Made by a program: the position numbers and the translations under genes
Source: Olivibacter domesticus
GTDB lineage: Bacteria; Bacteroidota; Bacteroidia; Sphingobacteriales; Sphingobacteriaceae
Direction of reading: 5' to 3'
Assembly (NCBI RefSeq): GCF_900109575.1
Contig: NZ_FOAF01000001.1
Span: forward strand, 2,017,662-2,081,661
Length of the DNA stretch: 64,000 bases
Part shown: piece by piece, positions 17,512-26,940 of the stretch
Numbering within the stretch: the first letter of the stretch is position 1
Layout of the letters: every line of letters starts with the position of its first letter
The notes under the pieces: model-generated
Told to the model about the DNA's origin: nothing
What the model saw: the letters and a program-made list of their open reading frames with translations, nothing else
Database searches by the model: none

Positions 17512-18459
17512 TTAAACTATACTGAATTTATAACAAACGGAATGACTATACCTTTCTGATGGCTTTAATATTGGCGAAGGAAATGCTTTTTTATTTGGGG
17601 CATCAGGAAAATGCTGTGGCTCTAAACATAATGCTTGATAAGGCTGGAAGGGATCTGATAAATAGTTTCCAAAATACAATTGCATTCCTGGTTGCGTAGA
17701 ACTAATCTGCAGACATCTTCCGCTAAGCTTATCCATGAGCGTCGCCATCAACTGTAGTCCACGCTTATCACCAAAAACGTAGTTCACCGTATCAAACTTC
17801 AGCATAGCAGCGTTTAGAAGGCTATCTTTCCTGAAATCAAAAATTGTATTTTCTACTGATGCAATACTGCCTATCGGAATATTATGTTCATCAGCCGGTG
17901 TGTAGTATTCGGTATGAATTTGCAAATGATGGGTACGAATGTCCGACGAATCGGATAAGTTAAAATAGCTATGGTTACATAGATTAACGATGGTTGTTTT
18001 ATTAGTGGTAGCTTGATAGTGAATCCATAATTCGTTATCGTTATTTAGCAGAAATGAAACGATAACATTTAGCTTACCGGGATATCCTTCCTCATTATCT
18101 GAGCTGGTATAGGCAAGATCAACCCTATCGTCCGTCTGTTTAACTATTTGCCAAAGCTTTTTACTAAAACCTGAAAATCCACCATGTAAATGGTTGTTCG
18201 CTGCGACTTCATTAACAGATAACTGACAACATTTATTATCAATCGTTAATTTACCTGCCTTTATTCTATTGGCATACCTACCAATTGTTGCCCCAATATA
18301 ATAGGGATCAGGTATGTAATCAGGCAGAAGTAAATATGATAAGACAACATTTGTTAACTTGCCATTTCTATCCGGCACCAGTAATTTAGTAAGCGTAGCT
18401 CCCAGATTAGTAATCCCTACCTGGATTCCACTCTTATTCTTTAGCAGAAGCTGCTTCAT
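17512..18459 (-). CDS. galM: Aldose 1-epimerase (galactose mutarotase)
   Basis: A 315-residue GalM-family enzyme without signal peptide, so cytoplasmic. It interconverts alpha and beta anomers of galactose or glucose for entry to the Leloir pathway. Substrate and catalytic residues are visible: R61 and N64 in GRYANRI, H90/H92 in NNHLHGG, catalytic H163 in LCNHSYFNL and E280 in CLEPQHFPDAPN. It overlaps the upstream DUF5107-TPR gene by four bases (ATGA), so translation is probably coupled. The pairing with GH36 supports a galactose-releasing pathway. Confidence 0.92.
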   Translation of the reverse strand: MKQLLLKNKSGIQVGITNLGATLTKLLVPDRNGKLTNVVLSYLLLPDYIPDPYYIGATIGRYANRIKAGKLTIDNKCCQLSVNEVAANNHLHGGFSGFSKKLWQIVKQTDDRVDLAYTSSDNEEGYPGKLNVIVSFLLNNDNELWIHYQATTNKTTIVNLCNHSYFNLSDSSDIRTHHLQIHTEYYTPADEHNIPIGSIASVENTIFDFRKDSLLNAAMLKFDTVNYVFGDKRGLQLMATLMDKLSGRCLQISSTQPGMQLYFGNYLSDPFQPYQALCLEPQHFPDAPNKKAFPSPILKPSERYSHSVCYKFSIV

Positions 18460-21400
18460 ATATTTATGCCGGTAAGCTGTTTCAGAAAAGGCACCATTTT
18501 TTTATGTATTCTAGCGCCCATATGGCTGTTGTTCAACTGAAGAACTTGGTCGAAATAAGCGACTGCTTCTGCTATATTACCAAAACCGAGCGCTGCAAGT
18601 CCTATCATATATAAACAATGGATATGATTTTTAAATGAAAGATCTTGCTCAAAGACCAAGAGATCAGGCAGTGACACGGCCATATAATCAATTGCAATGG
18701 TGTCATGTAGGTGCTTATTACCAAAAGCTAATAGCTTGTTAAAAATCCGATTTGCCTTATCACGCTTGCCCAATTTCAGCCAAGCTAGCCCCTGATAAAA
18801 AATCTTGTCCGGTTGTGGATCATTGTAGAAAATGGCTTGTACAGGTTCCTCATCACCGTTGGTAGCCAACGTCAGTTGTTGATTAGCTTTTTCGTCTTCT
18901 CCAAGTTGTTCATATGTCAGTCCCTCTAGGTAGTTTACATCATTTTCAGCGGTGTTCGGCAACTTTCCTTCTCCTAAATTATATGGATATTTTTTCAACA
19001 CATGGAGGTAATTCAGTGCATTCAAAGCATCATTATTTAAAAGTGCGGCTTTAGCAAGTTCTTGTCCCGCTACTAAAAATTGATCTGTAACCTTTCCCTC
19101 TCCGCCTTCCCACGGATGAAATTGTCGCATATTTAATAAGCTATACGCTTCTTCATTTCTTCCCAACAAATTCAAAAGGGTGATACGTTCTAAAAATAGG
19201 TCATCACGATCTTCTACCAAAGGCATATGCATTTCCAAAAAGTCCAACCTTTTCTGCGGGGCGACCTGCTGTAATTTATATAATTGATCTAGCTCCATCA
19301 ATACTCTCGCATCCGTACTATCCAATAAAAATGCTTCTTCCAGCATATCCTTAGCCTTTCCATACTCCTTCAACTTATTATAGTAAGCTAAAGCAAGGTT
19401 TCTTTTCACAGTTGCAAAATGAGGGTCCAACTTTACAGACTCCTCCCAGCAGGAAATGGCCTTTTGATGCATCCTTTTATCGTACCAATAGTTACCAAGG
19501 TAGTAGTATGCTTTCGCGTCAGCGGAATTAAGTTGAATGGCTTGCTCCAATACGATCATATCCTCAATCCTGTTAGGGAAACAATAATCAGGTGTGCATG
19601 ATGATGCTTTATCAAAGTAAGAATGAGCCGCTGATAATGTTCCTTTGGTCCATAAGATAGCACCTATATGGTAATTCAATAATGGGTTATTTGCTGCGGA
19701 AGCTGCTATCCACAACAAAAAATTGAAGGCTTCATCATAACAACCTGCTTGCTTATAATCAAGTGCATATTCAATAAAAGTATCGACTCTCCCATCCATT
19801 AAGGATACCGCGTGCTGCCGAACAGTTATTGCTTCCGCTGTTTTGGATAGCGTCGACAAGAGTAGGTGCTTTTCAAAATAAACACTGTAATTAAATGGAT
19901 CGAGTGTAAGCGCCTCATCAGCACATCGCAAGGCCTCTTCATATTTTTCTAATTTTCTAAGTATAAGCACCTTAAGATGTAATATTTGACCACTTTTCGT
20001 ATTTCGATTCAGCGAAGCCTCTGCATGTTCCAGCGCCAACTGATAGTTTTCTTTCTCTACATCAATTCTAGCAAGCATTAAATAGGCACAGTCTTTCCAT
20101 GCAGCACTCCATGTCGCTTTATAAAATAGCTCATATGCCTCAATAAGCTTATTATTGAACTTTAGTGTGAGTCCAAGATTATACAACACCTCACTATCAT
20201 AAGCATTGACATTACGCATAAACAGGCGCTCCTTTGCTTTGCGGAAATACCCTTCGGCTTCTTCAAACATACCCCTTCGTAACAACCAGAGGCCCATCGC
20301 ATTATTGTTTCGTAAATCACCCGCGTCACGTTTTAGGGCTTCTCGGTAATAAGCGGTTGGATCAAATGTTGCATGTCTATATTGTTCTAAGTGCAAGCCA
20401 TGCAAATAAAGTTCTTCTGTGTTAAGTACATCAATGGGACTAGGTGCTGGGCTTGCGGGAGGAGGTATCTCTCTTTCCTCTTCCTTCTCTGGCTGATAAC
20501 TGATCAACAAGTTTTCCTTGTTGTTATATATTTCCAGTAAATAGTCGTGTAGGGGCTGGTTCCCAACCCCTGCCGTAATTGTTTCTATATATACCTCTGA
20601 GGGAGATAAAGAACACGTTCTTTCTATAAAAGGAGTACTTCCACGTTTCAGAACAATATATATGTTCTTGAAAGTACTGGTAGCGTACACCCCTAATGTG
20701 AGCTGTCCATCTTGCAGGTCCAGATGTACCGCAACATTTTTATTGGCATTTTTCACCATACCAATGGTGTTATATGGCATAAAATACTGCACAAATGACT
20801 TTTCTTCATTGGGCTGTAACCAAGAAAAATCTGGCTGATTATCCGTATAAGCCCCTGTCATTAGCTCAATATAAGGCCCATCTTCATCCGTAAGATTGCG
20901 ATCCCAAGCTTGTCCGAAGTCCGCATTTCCCCACGTCCACTGTTTTTTACCCGGAACGGTATGATGATTTGCAATGTGAAGCATACCAGCAGCGGTATCA
21001 TACTCGTAACCTCCCATAAAATCATACTTTGAGTTAACGGCCATAAAGGAGGTGGGTACAGGGATATTTTTATAACGGGAAATATCTGTTCCGGGCGAAT
21101 AATCCATTTTATAATACACTCCTTTTGCAATAGGAAAGGAGGAAACATCTCGCTTACCGTGATCAAATACGGCGTGCACATCAGGCGGAAAAATTGATTG
21201 ATAAAAATCATTCACCTTAACAGCTGGATTCGCCCACCATAGAAATGTTTGAGGAAATAGGGTTCTATTGGTTAGATGTGCTTCGATTTCTAAATAAGCC
21301 TTCTGGGGATATAATGTGAAGCCTACTTTGGCCTTTGTACGAAACATCACTTCTACTTCATTAATCCAAATCGTTTTCACACCCATACCACGCTCTTCAA

Positions 21401-21806
21401 GCGTATAATCAACCGGTAGAAAAGTACTCGGACGATGATGTTGTGGCCAGTTAAATTCAATTCCACCGGAAATCCAAGGCCCTGTCAATCCCACCAAGGC
21501 CGGTTTGATCACCTGATTGTAATAAACAAAATGTCTTTTCTTTACCTTATCATAAGCCATTTGTATTCTACCACCCAACTCAGGCAAAATCATAATTTTC
21601 AGATAGCTATTTTCCAAGAATACTGCGTGATATACCCTGTCTTCTTTCTCATTCGCTATTTTCTCAATTACTGGATATGGATAAACAACACCGCTACTTC
21701 CCTGGTACACCCTTTTTTCTAAAAACATAGGATTTTTTTCCGGCTTACCAACGCTATAGGTAGGAATGGTTATCTCCTCACTCCAAATATTTACATCTGT
21801 ATGCAT
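18456..21806 (-). CDS. DUF5107 and tetratricopeptide-repeat protein
   Basis: A 1116-residue protein with no signal peptide. The first part (about 40-340) is the DUF5107 domain, related in fold to aldose mutarotases, with ILPELGGRIQMAYDKVKKR and GPWISGGIEFNWPQHHR. The second (about 460-1100) is a long run of TPR helices (AYYYLGNYWYDKRMHQKAIS, CWEESVKLDPHFATVKRNLA). Its biochemical role is not established to my knowledge; the fold and the four-base overlap with galM suggest sugar binding or processing in the cytoplasm. It is divergent from an AraC regulator, the likely controller. Confidence 0.85.
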   Translation of the reverse strand: MHTDVNIWSEEITIPTYSVGKPEKNPMFLEKRVYQGSSGVVYPYPVIEKIANEKEDRVYHAVFLENSYLKIMILPELGGRIQMAYDKVKKRHFVYYNQVIKPALVGLTGPWISGGIEFNWPQHHRPSTFLPVDYTLEERGMGVKTIWINEVEVMFRTKAKVGFTLYPQKAYLEIEAHLTNRTLFPQTFLWWANPAVKVNDFYQSIFPPDVHAVFDHGKRDVSSFPIAKGVYYKMDYSPGTDISRYKNIPVPTSFMAVNSKYDFMGGYEYDTAAGMLHIANHHTVPGKKQWTWGNADFGQAWDRNLTDEDGPYIELMTGAYTDNQPDFSWLQPNEEKSFVQYFMPYNTIGMVKNANKNVAVHLDLQDGQLTLGVYATSTFKNIYIVLKRGSTPFIERTCSLSPSEVYIETITAGVGNQPLHDYLLEIYNNKENLLISYQPEKEEEREIPPPASPAPSPIDVLNTEELYLHGLHLEQYRHATFDPTAYYREALKRDAGDLRNNNAMGLWLLRRGMFEEAEGYFRKAKERLFMRNVNAYDSEVLYNLGLTLKFNNKLIEAYELFYKATWSAAWKDCAYLMLARIDVEKENYQLALEHAEASLNRNTKSGQILHLKVLILRKLEKYEEALRCADEALTLDPFNYSVYFEKHLLLSTLSKTAEAITVRQHAVSLMDGRVDTFIEYALDYKQAGCYDEAFNFLLWIAASAANNPLLNYHIGAILWTKGTLSAAHSYFDKASSCTPDYCFPNRIEDMIVLEQAIQLNSADAKAYYYLGNYWYDKRMHQKAISCWEESVKLDPHFATVKRNLALAYYNKLKEYGKAKDMLEEAFLLDSTDARVLMELDQLYKLQQVAPQKRLDFLEMHMPLVEDRDDLFLERITLLNLLGRNEEAYSLLNMRQFHPWEGGEGKVTDQFLVAGQELAKAALLNNDALNALNYLHVLKKYPYNLGEGKLPNTAENDVNYLEGLTYEQLGEDEKANQQLTLATNGDEEPVQAIFYNDPQPDKIFYQGLAWLKLGKRDKANRIFNKLLAFGNKHLHDTIAIDYMAVSLPDLLVFEQDLSFKNHIHCLYMIGLAALGFGNIAEAVAYFDQVLQLNNSHMGARIHKKMVPFLKQLTGINI

Positions 21807-21829
21807 AAGTACGATAATGGTTTACATAG

Positions 21830-21837
21830 CAAAAGTA
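21830..21837 (-). promoter_or_regulatory. -7 box of the DUF5107-galM operon
   Basis: Minus-strand TACTTTTG matches the Bacteroidota -7 consensus exactly and lies 24 bp from the start codon. No TTTG is found at the right distance, so activation, perhaps by the divergent AraC protein, is plausible. Confidence 0.4.
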
Positions 21838-21921
21838 GTTTTTGTTAAATAGATGAAAATGGAGAAATCGTTTTTAACAATGGATTATTTTCTTAAATTG
21901 CTCCACCAAACAACCTTTATA

Positions 21922-22812
21922 ATGAGAAAGAAAGAAGGCTTTGAAGGGGAACGTGCCATTATTATACCTCCTAAGATTATTAAACAATATCGGGATAAGC
22001 CAATAACAAAAGAATTTTATATTACGGACATTGGCTATTACCCAAAAGCAAAGCACCATTATAGGGATCGACCTGAAGGAACGGAAGAACATATTATAAT
22101 CCATTGTATTGAAGGTAAAGGTGTCGCGATCATAAACAACCATAGCTTCGAAATCCATCCTAATGACTTTTTAATTATTCCATCTTCTATCAAGCACACC
22201 TACCATGCGGACACTATTTCCCCTTGGACGATCTATTGGGCCCATTTTAGCGGACTTCAATCCGATATCATAAGTGCGTGTTTGTACAAAAAGATGCTAG
22301 CGCAGCAAAACAGCATCATGTACAATGAAAAACATCTCGAACTATTTAATACTATCTACAGTACCCTTCAGCAAGGCTATAGTCGAGAAAACATGGAATT
22401 TATAGCTCTTACACTCCCATACTATTTTAGTGCTTTTCTACTCCATGATCGGTTTAATTTCTCTCAAGGTACGCAAACAGAAGACCCGACAGATCAAGCG
22501 ATTATATTTTTAAAAAATCGGGTTAACGAGCCTATAACATTAAAAGACATAGCCGAACATGTGCATCTTTCTATTTCGCACTTTTCCAATATCTTCCATA
22601 AAAAAACAGGCTACTCGCCCATTGAATACTTTAATCACTTGAAAATCCAAAGAGCTTGCCAGCTCCTTCAATTCACCGATAAAAGAATTTTTGAAGTGGC
22701 CCTCGCTATCGGACTTGAAGATCCTTATTATTTTTCGCGGCTCTTTACTACACATATGGGTATTTCTCCAAAAAACTATCGCATGAGATGGTCACTAAAA
22801 CCTAAACTGTAA
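21922..22812 (+). CDS. AraC-family regulator with cupin sensor domain
   Basis: A 296-residue AraC protein. The N-terminal AraC-type cupin (about 20-140) contains EEHIIIHCIEGKGVAIINNH and the phrase TIYWAHFSG; the C-terminal double helix-turn-helix (about 195-290) has LKDIAEHVHLSISHFSNIFH and ALAIGLEDPYYFSRLFTTHM. Start 21922 (MRKKEGFEGERAI) is chosen because related regulators begin there; in-frame ATGs at 21853, 21859 and 21880 would add up to 23 residues. It lies divergent from the DUF5107-galM operon and probably senses a mono- or disaccharide and activates the locus (inference from position). Confidence 0.88.
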   Translation: MRKKEGFEGERAIIIPPKIIKQYRDKPITKEFYITDIGYYPKAKHHYRDRPEGTEEHIIIHCIEGKGVAIINNHSFEIHPNDFLIIPSSIKHTYHADTISPWTIYWAHFSGLQSDIISACLYKKMLAQQNSIMYNEKHLELFNTIYSTLQQGYSRENMEFIALTLPYYFSAFLLHDRFNFSQGTQTEDPTDQAIIFLKNRVNEPITLKDIAEHVHLSISHFSNIFHKKTGYSPIEYFNHLKIQRACQLLQFTDKRIFEVALAIGLEDPYYFSRLFTTHMGISPKNYRMRWSLKPKL

Positions 22813-22846
22813 ATGAACATTCAGTCCCTATCTATTCAATTCTTAG

Positions 22847-22877
22847 TTTTAGCTACTATGAGCTTTTTTTATTTTTG
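22847..22877 (+). promoter_or_regulatory. Possible promoter downstream of AraC gene
   Basis: TATTTTTG (22870-22877) is an exact -7 element with TTTT 19 nt upstream (one base from TTTG). It faces a strong terminator about 100 nt away and no coding region. Such matches can occur by chance in AT-rich DNA. Confidence 0.3.
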
Positions 22878-22883
22878 CTGCGA

Positions 22884-23002
22884 TTTGTAGAATTTATTTA
22901 TTATTTTTATAACACGCAAACCTTAAATACTAAGGAAAAGAAAAAAGGACAACTAATCAACCTTTATATAAGTCGGCCGAGTGTTACTACTCGGCCTTTT
23001 TT
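22884..23002 (+). ncRNA. Candidate orphan small RNA ending in a strong terminator
   Basis: A 120-nt noncoding segment lies between a possible promoter and an intrinsic terminator. It contains a small hairpin (arms 22921-22925 and 22931-22935) and ends in an 8-bp GC-rich stem (22975-22982 with 22989-22996) followed by six T's. No useful reading frame is present. It could equally be a long 3' untranslated region of the araC gene, whose stop codon is at 22812; the terminator itself is well supported. Confidence 0.35.
22975..23002 (+). terminator. Intrinsic terminator after AraC gene
   Basis: A perfect 8-bp GC-rich stem (22975-22982 with 22989-22996), a 6-nt loop and a run of six T's on the plus strand, about 160 nt after the araC stop. 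Confidence 0.8.
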
Positions 23003-23064
23003 GTAATTATTTCTTTCAATTCTCTATCGACGCACAATAAATCAACAATGTATTTGAATTGCTA

Positions 23065-24504
23065 TTATTCATTCCAATTATCTGTTCTAAATGGGGCAGC
23101 CGGCAAACCTTCCACATTAAATAAGACAACATTTGGGTTATTTGCCCAGGCATAACGAATAGCCACAGGCTCTTTCACTTGCGGACTACTTACCACCATT
23201 CTATTTCCATGAATTTTAGCATCCGCCCAATAGAATTTATGATCATTGCCAGCTACCGCGAAGGCATGACTGCCGCTATTTCCATTTAAAACCAATTGGT
23301 TCTCAGTCCCGTCAAAACGAAGTAATACTTCGCCCTTTTTTATTTTATAGGACTTTAAAGATGGGCCACGACATACTGTTTTTTGTTGATAGGTATTTTT
23401 TAATGCTAAAAGAGCTAAGCGTTTTCCTACATCTTGCTTATTTTTTGGATGAATATCATCGGCATCCCCAATATCCATAATTACAGCCATGCCCGTGTTT
23501 GGTAACTTAAGTGCATATGTTTGTGCTTCTCGCAACATTGCCCAATCGGAGGCTACTGGCGATTCTTCCTTTTTCTTATAATTAGCCAACTGAACAAAGT
23601 AAAATGGGAAGTTGCCTATCCCCCATTTGTTCCTCCAATCTTTAATCATGTCTGGAAATAATGCCCGATAAGCCATCGCTCTACTAGCATTTGATTCGCC
23701 TTGATACCAAATAGCACCTTCAATGGGAAAACCAATAAAAGGTTCTACCATCGCATTATATAATGCTGTGGGTTGATTTCCATTTTTAACATCAAATAAA
23801 CCTCCATCTGTGGTTTTCATTTTATCGTAGGCTTCTTTTAATTCCTCATATTTAGTGAGTGTTTGTTCACTCATCCATGCCTCAACATAGGTACCACCCC
23901 ACGAACTATGTATTAACCCTATAGGGATATGTGTTTTTTCATAAATTTCCTTAGCGAAAAAGTAAGCAGTTGAAGAAAACTCAGGAATACTCGTTGGACT
24001 GCACGTCTGCCATCCACCCTCCCAAAGCCTTGCTTCGTCGGTTGGTTTTTGCCCTGCAGTATGTAGTACTTGTAACAATCGTATATTTGGATAATTTGCC
24101 TTTGTAATTTCCTGCTCATAGTGCTCTATTTTCCCCCAACCTGCCAAAGGCATTTCCATATTCGACTGCCCTGAACAAAACCAAACATCTCCAATCAAAA
24201 TATTATGCAGCGTCAGAACTTCGCCGTCAGAAATCACCACTTCATATGGTCCACCATATTGAGGTGTTTGAACGATCACCTTCCATGCACCTGTAGCATC
24301 AGCAGCTGTTTCGTAATTCTTTCCATCCCACGATGTCGTAATAACTACAGAAGCAGATGAATTTGCTTTACCTGAAAAAGTAACCTTCGTTTTTTGCTGT
24401 AATACCATATTATCGGTAAAGAAATTTGGCAATGTGATTTTAGCTTGAATTGATTGGATAAATAAACAACAGATCAGTGCCGTCAGTTTAAAAGATGATT
24501 TCAT
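23065..24504 (-). CDS. Sialate O-acetylesterase-like SGNH hydrolase
   Basis: A 479-residue secreted carbohydrate esterase. Start 24504 gives a signal peptide ending at IQA; the frame is open to 24588 but the extra 28 residues are not signal-like. The SGNH/SASA motifs are CSGQSNMEMP with nucleophile S114, IWYQGESN, and DIGDADDIHPKNK with the Asp-x-x-His dyad. An Ig-like N-terminal domain (about 22-105) and a C-terminal beta domain follow the usual bacterial pattern. It probably removes acetyl groups from the glycan handled by the SusCD locus. Transcribed alone toward the araC gene. Confidence 0.9.
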   Translation of the reverse strand: MKSSFKLTALICCLFIQSIQAKITLPNFFTDNMVLQQKTKVTFSGKANSSASVVITTSWDGKNYETAADATGAWKVIVQTPQYGGPYEVVISDGEVLTLHNILIGDVWFCSGQSNMEMPLAGWGKIEHYEQEITKANYPNIRLLQVLHTAGQKPTDEARLWEGGWQTCSPTSIPEFSSTAYFFAKEIYEKTHIPIGLIHSSWGGTYVEAWMSEQTLTKYEELKEAYDKMKTTDGGLFDVKNGNQPTALYNAMVEPFIGFPIEGAIWYQGESNASRAMAYRALFPDMIKDWRNKWGIGNFPFYFVQLANYKKKEESPVASDWAMLREAQTYALKLPNTGMAVIMDIGDADDIHPKNKQDVGKRLALLALKNTYQQKTVCRGPSLKSYKIKKGEVLLRFDGTENQLVLNGNSGSHAFAVAGNDHKFYWADAKIHGNRMVVSSPQVKEPVAIRYAWANNPNVVLFNVEGLPAAPFRTDNWNE

Positions 24505-25043
24505 AATATATAGTTTAAAAGTTGTCTTCGTGTATATTGGCCTTTTGGTTCTTCGTACAACAATTTTATTAAGTTTAGTTGCTACCAAAATAAAACAAAA
24601 TTTTCAATATCTAAACGTCATCGATCATTCGGTATTTATAGTTCGAGCGGATCATCTAAGATTCTTTTTTGATGCAAATACGAAAAAAACTATCAAAACA
24701 GGTGGTTTATTAATACTAAACTATTATTTTATATATCTATTATTCAATTATATAAAACATTTAACTAAATAAAAAAATCATATTAAATACGAGCATATCA
24801 CTTAGTCGCATATGGCCCTTTAATTTGTCGTTTCTTCACTCCATCATTTAAAATATTTAGGCCTAAGTTTGTATACATTAACAGACAAGCTACCTGGGAG
24901 TATAGCCGTGAATCCAAAAGATTCTCGTCACCCATATAGAGCGTATTCTTTATTTATTAAGAACCTCTAAGGCCAAAAAAAGCCTCATACATAGAGCTTA
25001 ATGTTAAAAACATCAGACTATCTAATATAAATACGCTGTTATT
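24505..25043. other. 539-bp intergenic region
   Basis: Very AT-rich. It contains an inverted repeat TTTTGAT/ATCAAAA (24667-24673 with 24692-24698) upstream of the acetylesterase gene, and one short protein-like frame on the minus strand (24798-24935, listed separately). No RNA gene or mobile-element end was recognised. Confidence 0.5.
24798..24935 (-). CDS. Possible 45-residue ORF or gene remnant
   Basis: An ATG-started frame on the minus strand encodes 45 residues with protein-like composition, including SQVACLLMYTNLGLNIL and ending in KKRQIKGPYATK. No family is recognised and no promoter match was found. A stop codon lies seven codons upstream of the ATG, so it is not the visible end of a longer intact gene. 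It may be a remnant, a small protein, or chance. Confidence 0.2.
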   Translation of the reverse strand: MGDENLLDSRLYSQVACLLMYTNLGLNILNDGVKKRQIKGPYATK

Positions 25044-25849
25044 ATGTTATTAAAAGATAAAAATGCAATTATCTACGGTGCTGGAGGTTCTCTCGGGAGC
25101 GCCACAGCTAAAGCATTTGCTCAAGAAGGCGCCCACGTATTTCTAACAGGCACCTCTATTCATTCACTTGAAAGAGTCGCAGATGAAATAAAAAGAGCGG
25201 GCAATAAAGCAACGGTTGATTTGGTAGATGCCTTAGACGAGACATCTATTAAAGCTCACGCAGAAAAAGTACACCATTCTCAACAAAAAATTGATATTAC
25301 TTTTAATGCGATAGGCTTACAAGATGTACAAAATATCCCACTGATAGACATGGAATTAGAAGACTTCATAAGACCTATCACAAGAGCTATGAGAACACAA
25401 TTTTTAACTGCTAAAATGTAGGATCTATCATGAAAAAGCAGGGATCTGGCGTCATCTTATCGATTACTGCTACTCCTGGGGGAATGTGCTATCCCAATGT
25501 GGGAGGATTCGGCCCGGCATGTAATGCGATCGAAGGTTTTTCTAAGAATTTAGCCGCAGAACTCGGTCTCAACGGTATCCGCGTTATAACAATTCGGTCA
25601 GCAGGATCTCCAGATTCACGCCCCTTCCAAGAAGCGTTGGATCAGAATAAAGAAATGGCCGATACATTCATCCAGAAATTAGTCGAGGACACCATGCTAA
25701 ACAAACTCCCTTCAACAAAAGATATCGCAAATATAGCGGCATTCCTAGCCTCCTCTCACGCCTCCGCAATAACAGGAGTAACGGTCGACGCCACAAGTGG
25801 AACAACAAGCGGATTAAATGCAAACAAGACACCTATTGCTTTTATTTAG
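25044..25849 (+). pseudogene. Short-chain dehydrogenase/reductase, frameshifted
   Basis: Two frames together make one SDR of about 267 residues. 25044-25421 carries the nucleotide-binding part (YGAGGSLGSATAKAFAQEGA; FNAIG); 25430-25849 carries the rest, starting MKKQGSGVILSITATPGG. The frames differ by one base, and the join near 25410-25430 would read smoothly through a single-base indel, so this is a pseudogene or a sequencing error. The classical YxxxK is absent even in the second part: GPACNAIEGF has Gly and Asn at those positions, as in a subgroup of atypical SDRs. First of a run with the next three genes. Confidence 0.75.
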
Positions 25850-25901
25850 GTTAACTATTATAAATGATACACCATCAAGATCATTAACAAAAAAATTATC
25901 A

Positions 25902-26477
25902 ATGAGAAAAATAATTGTATGTAACTGGGTATCCTTAGATGGATTTTTTTCTGGACCTAAAGGCGAAACGGATTGGTTCTATTGGAACGAGGAACTTGAA
26001 GCGCACCAGCATAATTTCTTTAAAGAAATTGATACTATGCCATTTGGAAGAATTACTTACGAGATCATGTCGAGCTATTGGCCAACACCTGCCGCCTCAC
26101 AAGAATCGCCTCTTATAACCAATTTTATGAATCAGACGAAAAAAATAGTATTTTCTAAGAGTCTTAAAAAAGTACAGTGGGACAATACCGATCTAACAGC
26201 TGATCTTATATCATCGAACATCTTAACACTTAAAGAATCTGCTGGAAAAAACATCTTGATTTTAGGGAGCGGGAGCATCGCCTCTCAACTACTTACCCTT
26301 GAGTTGGTAGATGAACTTCAACTACTCGTCAATCCCATTATCCTCGGCCAAGGTAAATCAATGTTTCAAAGCATGCAAAAGAGAACACCAATGGATCTCA
26401 TAGAAAGCAAAACCTTCGGTAATGGCTTAATGTTATCTAAATACGCAAAACAAAATACTAATAAATATAAATTATAA
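25902..26477 (+). CDS. RibD C-terminal/dihydrofolate reductase-like protein
   Basis: A 191-residue protein of the DHFR-like family (YyaP/YwjB type). The start at 25902 gives MRKIIVCNWVSLDGFFSGPK, the usual beginning; the longer frame from 25818 overlaps the SDR gene. FGRITYEIMSSYW and GSGSIASQLLTLELVDELQL match the family, which binds NADPH; substrates are mostly unknown. Ends nine bases before a VOC gene and is probably cotranscribed with it. Confidence 0.85.
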   Translation: MRKIIVCNWVSLDGFFSGPKGETDWFYWNEELEAHQHNFFKEIDTMPFGRITYEIMSSYWPTPAASQESPLITNFMNQTKKIVFSKSLKKVQWDNTDLTADLISSNILTLKESAGKNILILGSGSIASQLLTLELVDELQLLVNPIILGQGKSMFQSMQKRTPMDLIESKTFGNGLMLSKYAKQNTNKYKL

Positions 26478-26486
26478 AGTACAATT

Positions 26487-26924
26487 ATGGCTACAATGAT
26501 GAATCCTTATTTAAACTTCGATGGCAAGGCCGAAGAAGCTTTTAATTTTTACAAATCGATCTTTGGCGGTGAGTTTTTAGGCCCCATTAATAAAATGAAA
26601 GATGCCCCCGGCACAGAGGATCTTCCTGAAGACGAAAAGAACCGTGTCATGCATGTTTCATTACCTATTGGCGGAGGTACCATTCTAATGGCTTCTGATA
26701 TTTGCCCTTCAATGGGTCACAAACTTACTGTAGGGAATAATGTCTATGTTTCTTTACATCCAGACAGCCGTGAAGAAGCTGATCGTTTGTTTAATGGTCT
26801 CTCTGATGGTGGAACAATAGAAATGCCTTTAGAAGACGCCTTTTGGGGAGATTATTTTGGAAGTTTTACGGATAAATTTGGTATCAAATGGATGATCAAT
26901 TATAATCCAAATCAAAGGAAATAG
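26487..26924 (+). CDS. VOC-superfamily (PhnB-like) protein
   Basis: A 145-residue glyoxalase/bleomycin-resistance-fold protein of the PhnB-like group. MNPYLNFDGKAEEAFNFYKS, IFGGEF, MHVSLPIGGGTILMASD and WGDYFGSFTDKFGIKWMINY are characteristic. PhnB-like proteins are often mis-named methyltransferases; most have no proven reaction. It lies between the DHFR-like and DinB genes, with gaps of 9 and 16 bp. Confidence 0.88.
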   Translation: MATMMNPYLNFDGKAEEAFNFYKSIFGGEFLGPINKMKDAPGTEDLPEDEKNRVMHVSLPIGGGTILMASDICPSMGHKLTVGNNVYVSLHPDSREEADRLFNGLSDGGTIEMPLEDAFWGDYFGSFTDKFGIKWMINYNPNQRK

Positions 26925-26940
26925 TTAAAGCACAATTCGA

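Noticed and set aside
24530-24772. 80-residue plus-strand frame upstream of the acetylesterase
   Set aside because: Very AT-rich, no family, overlaps the likely control region of the opposite gene.
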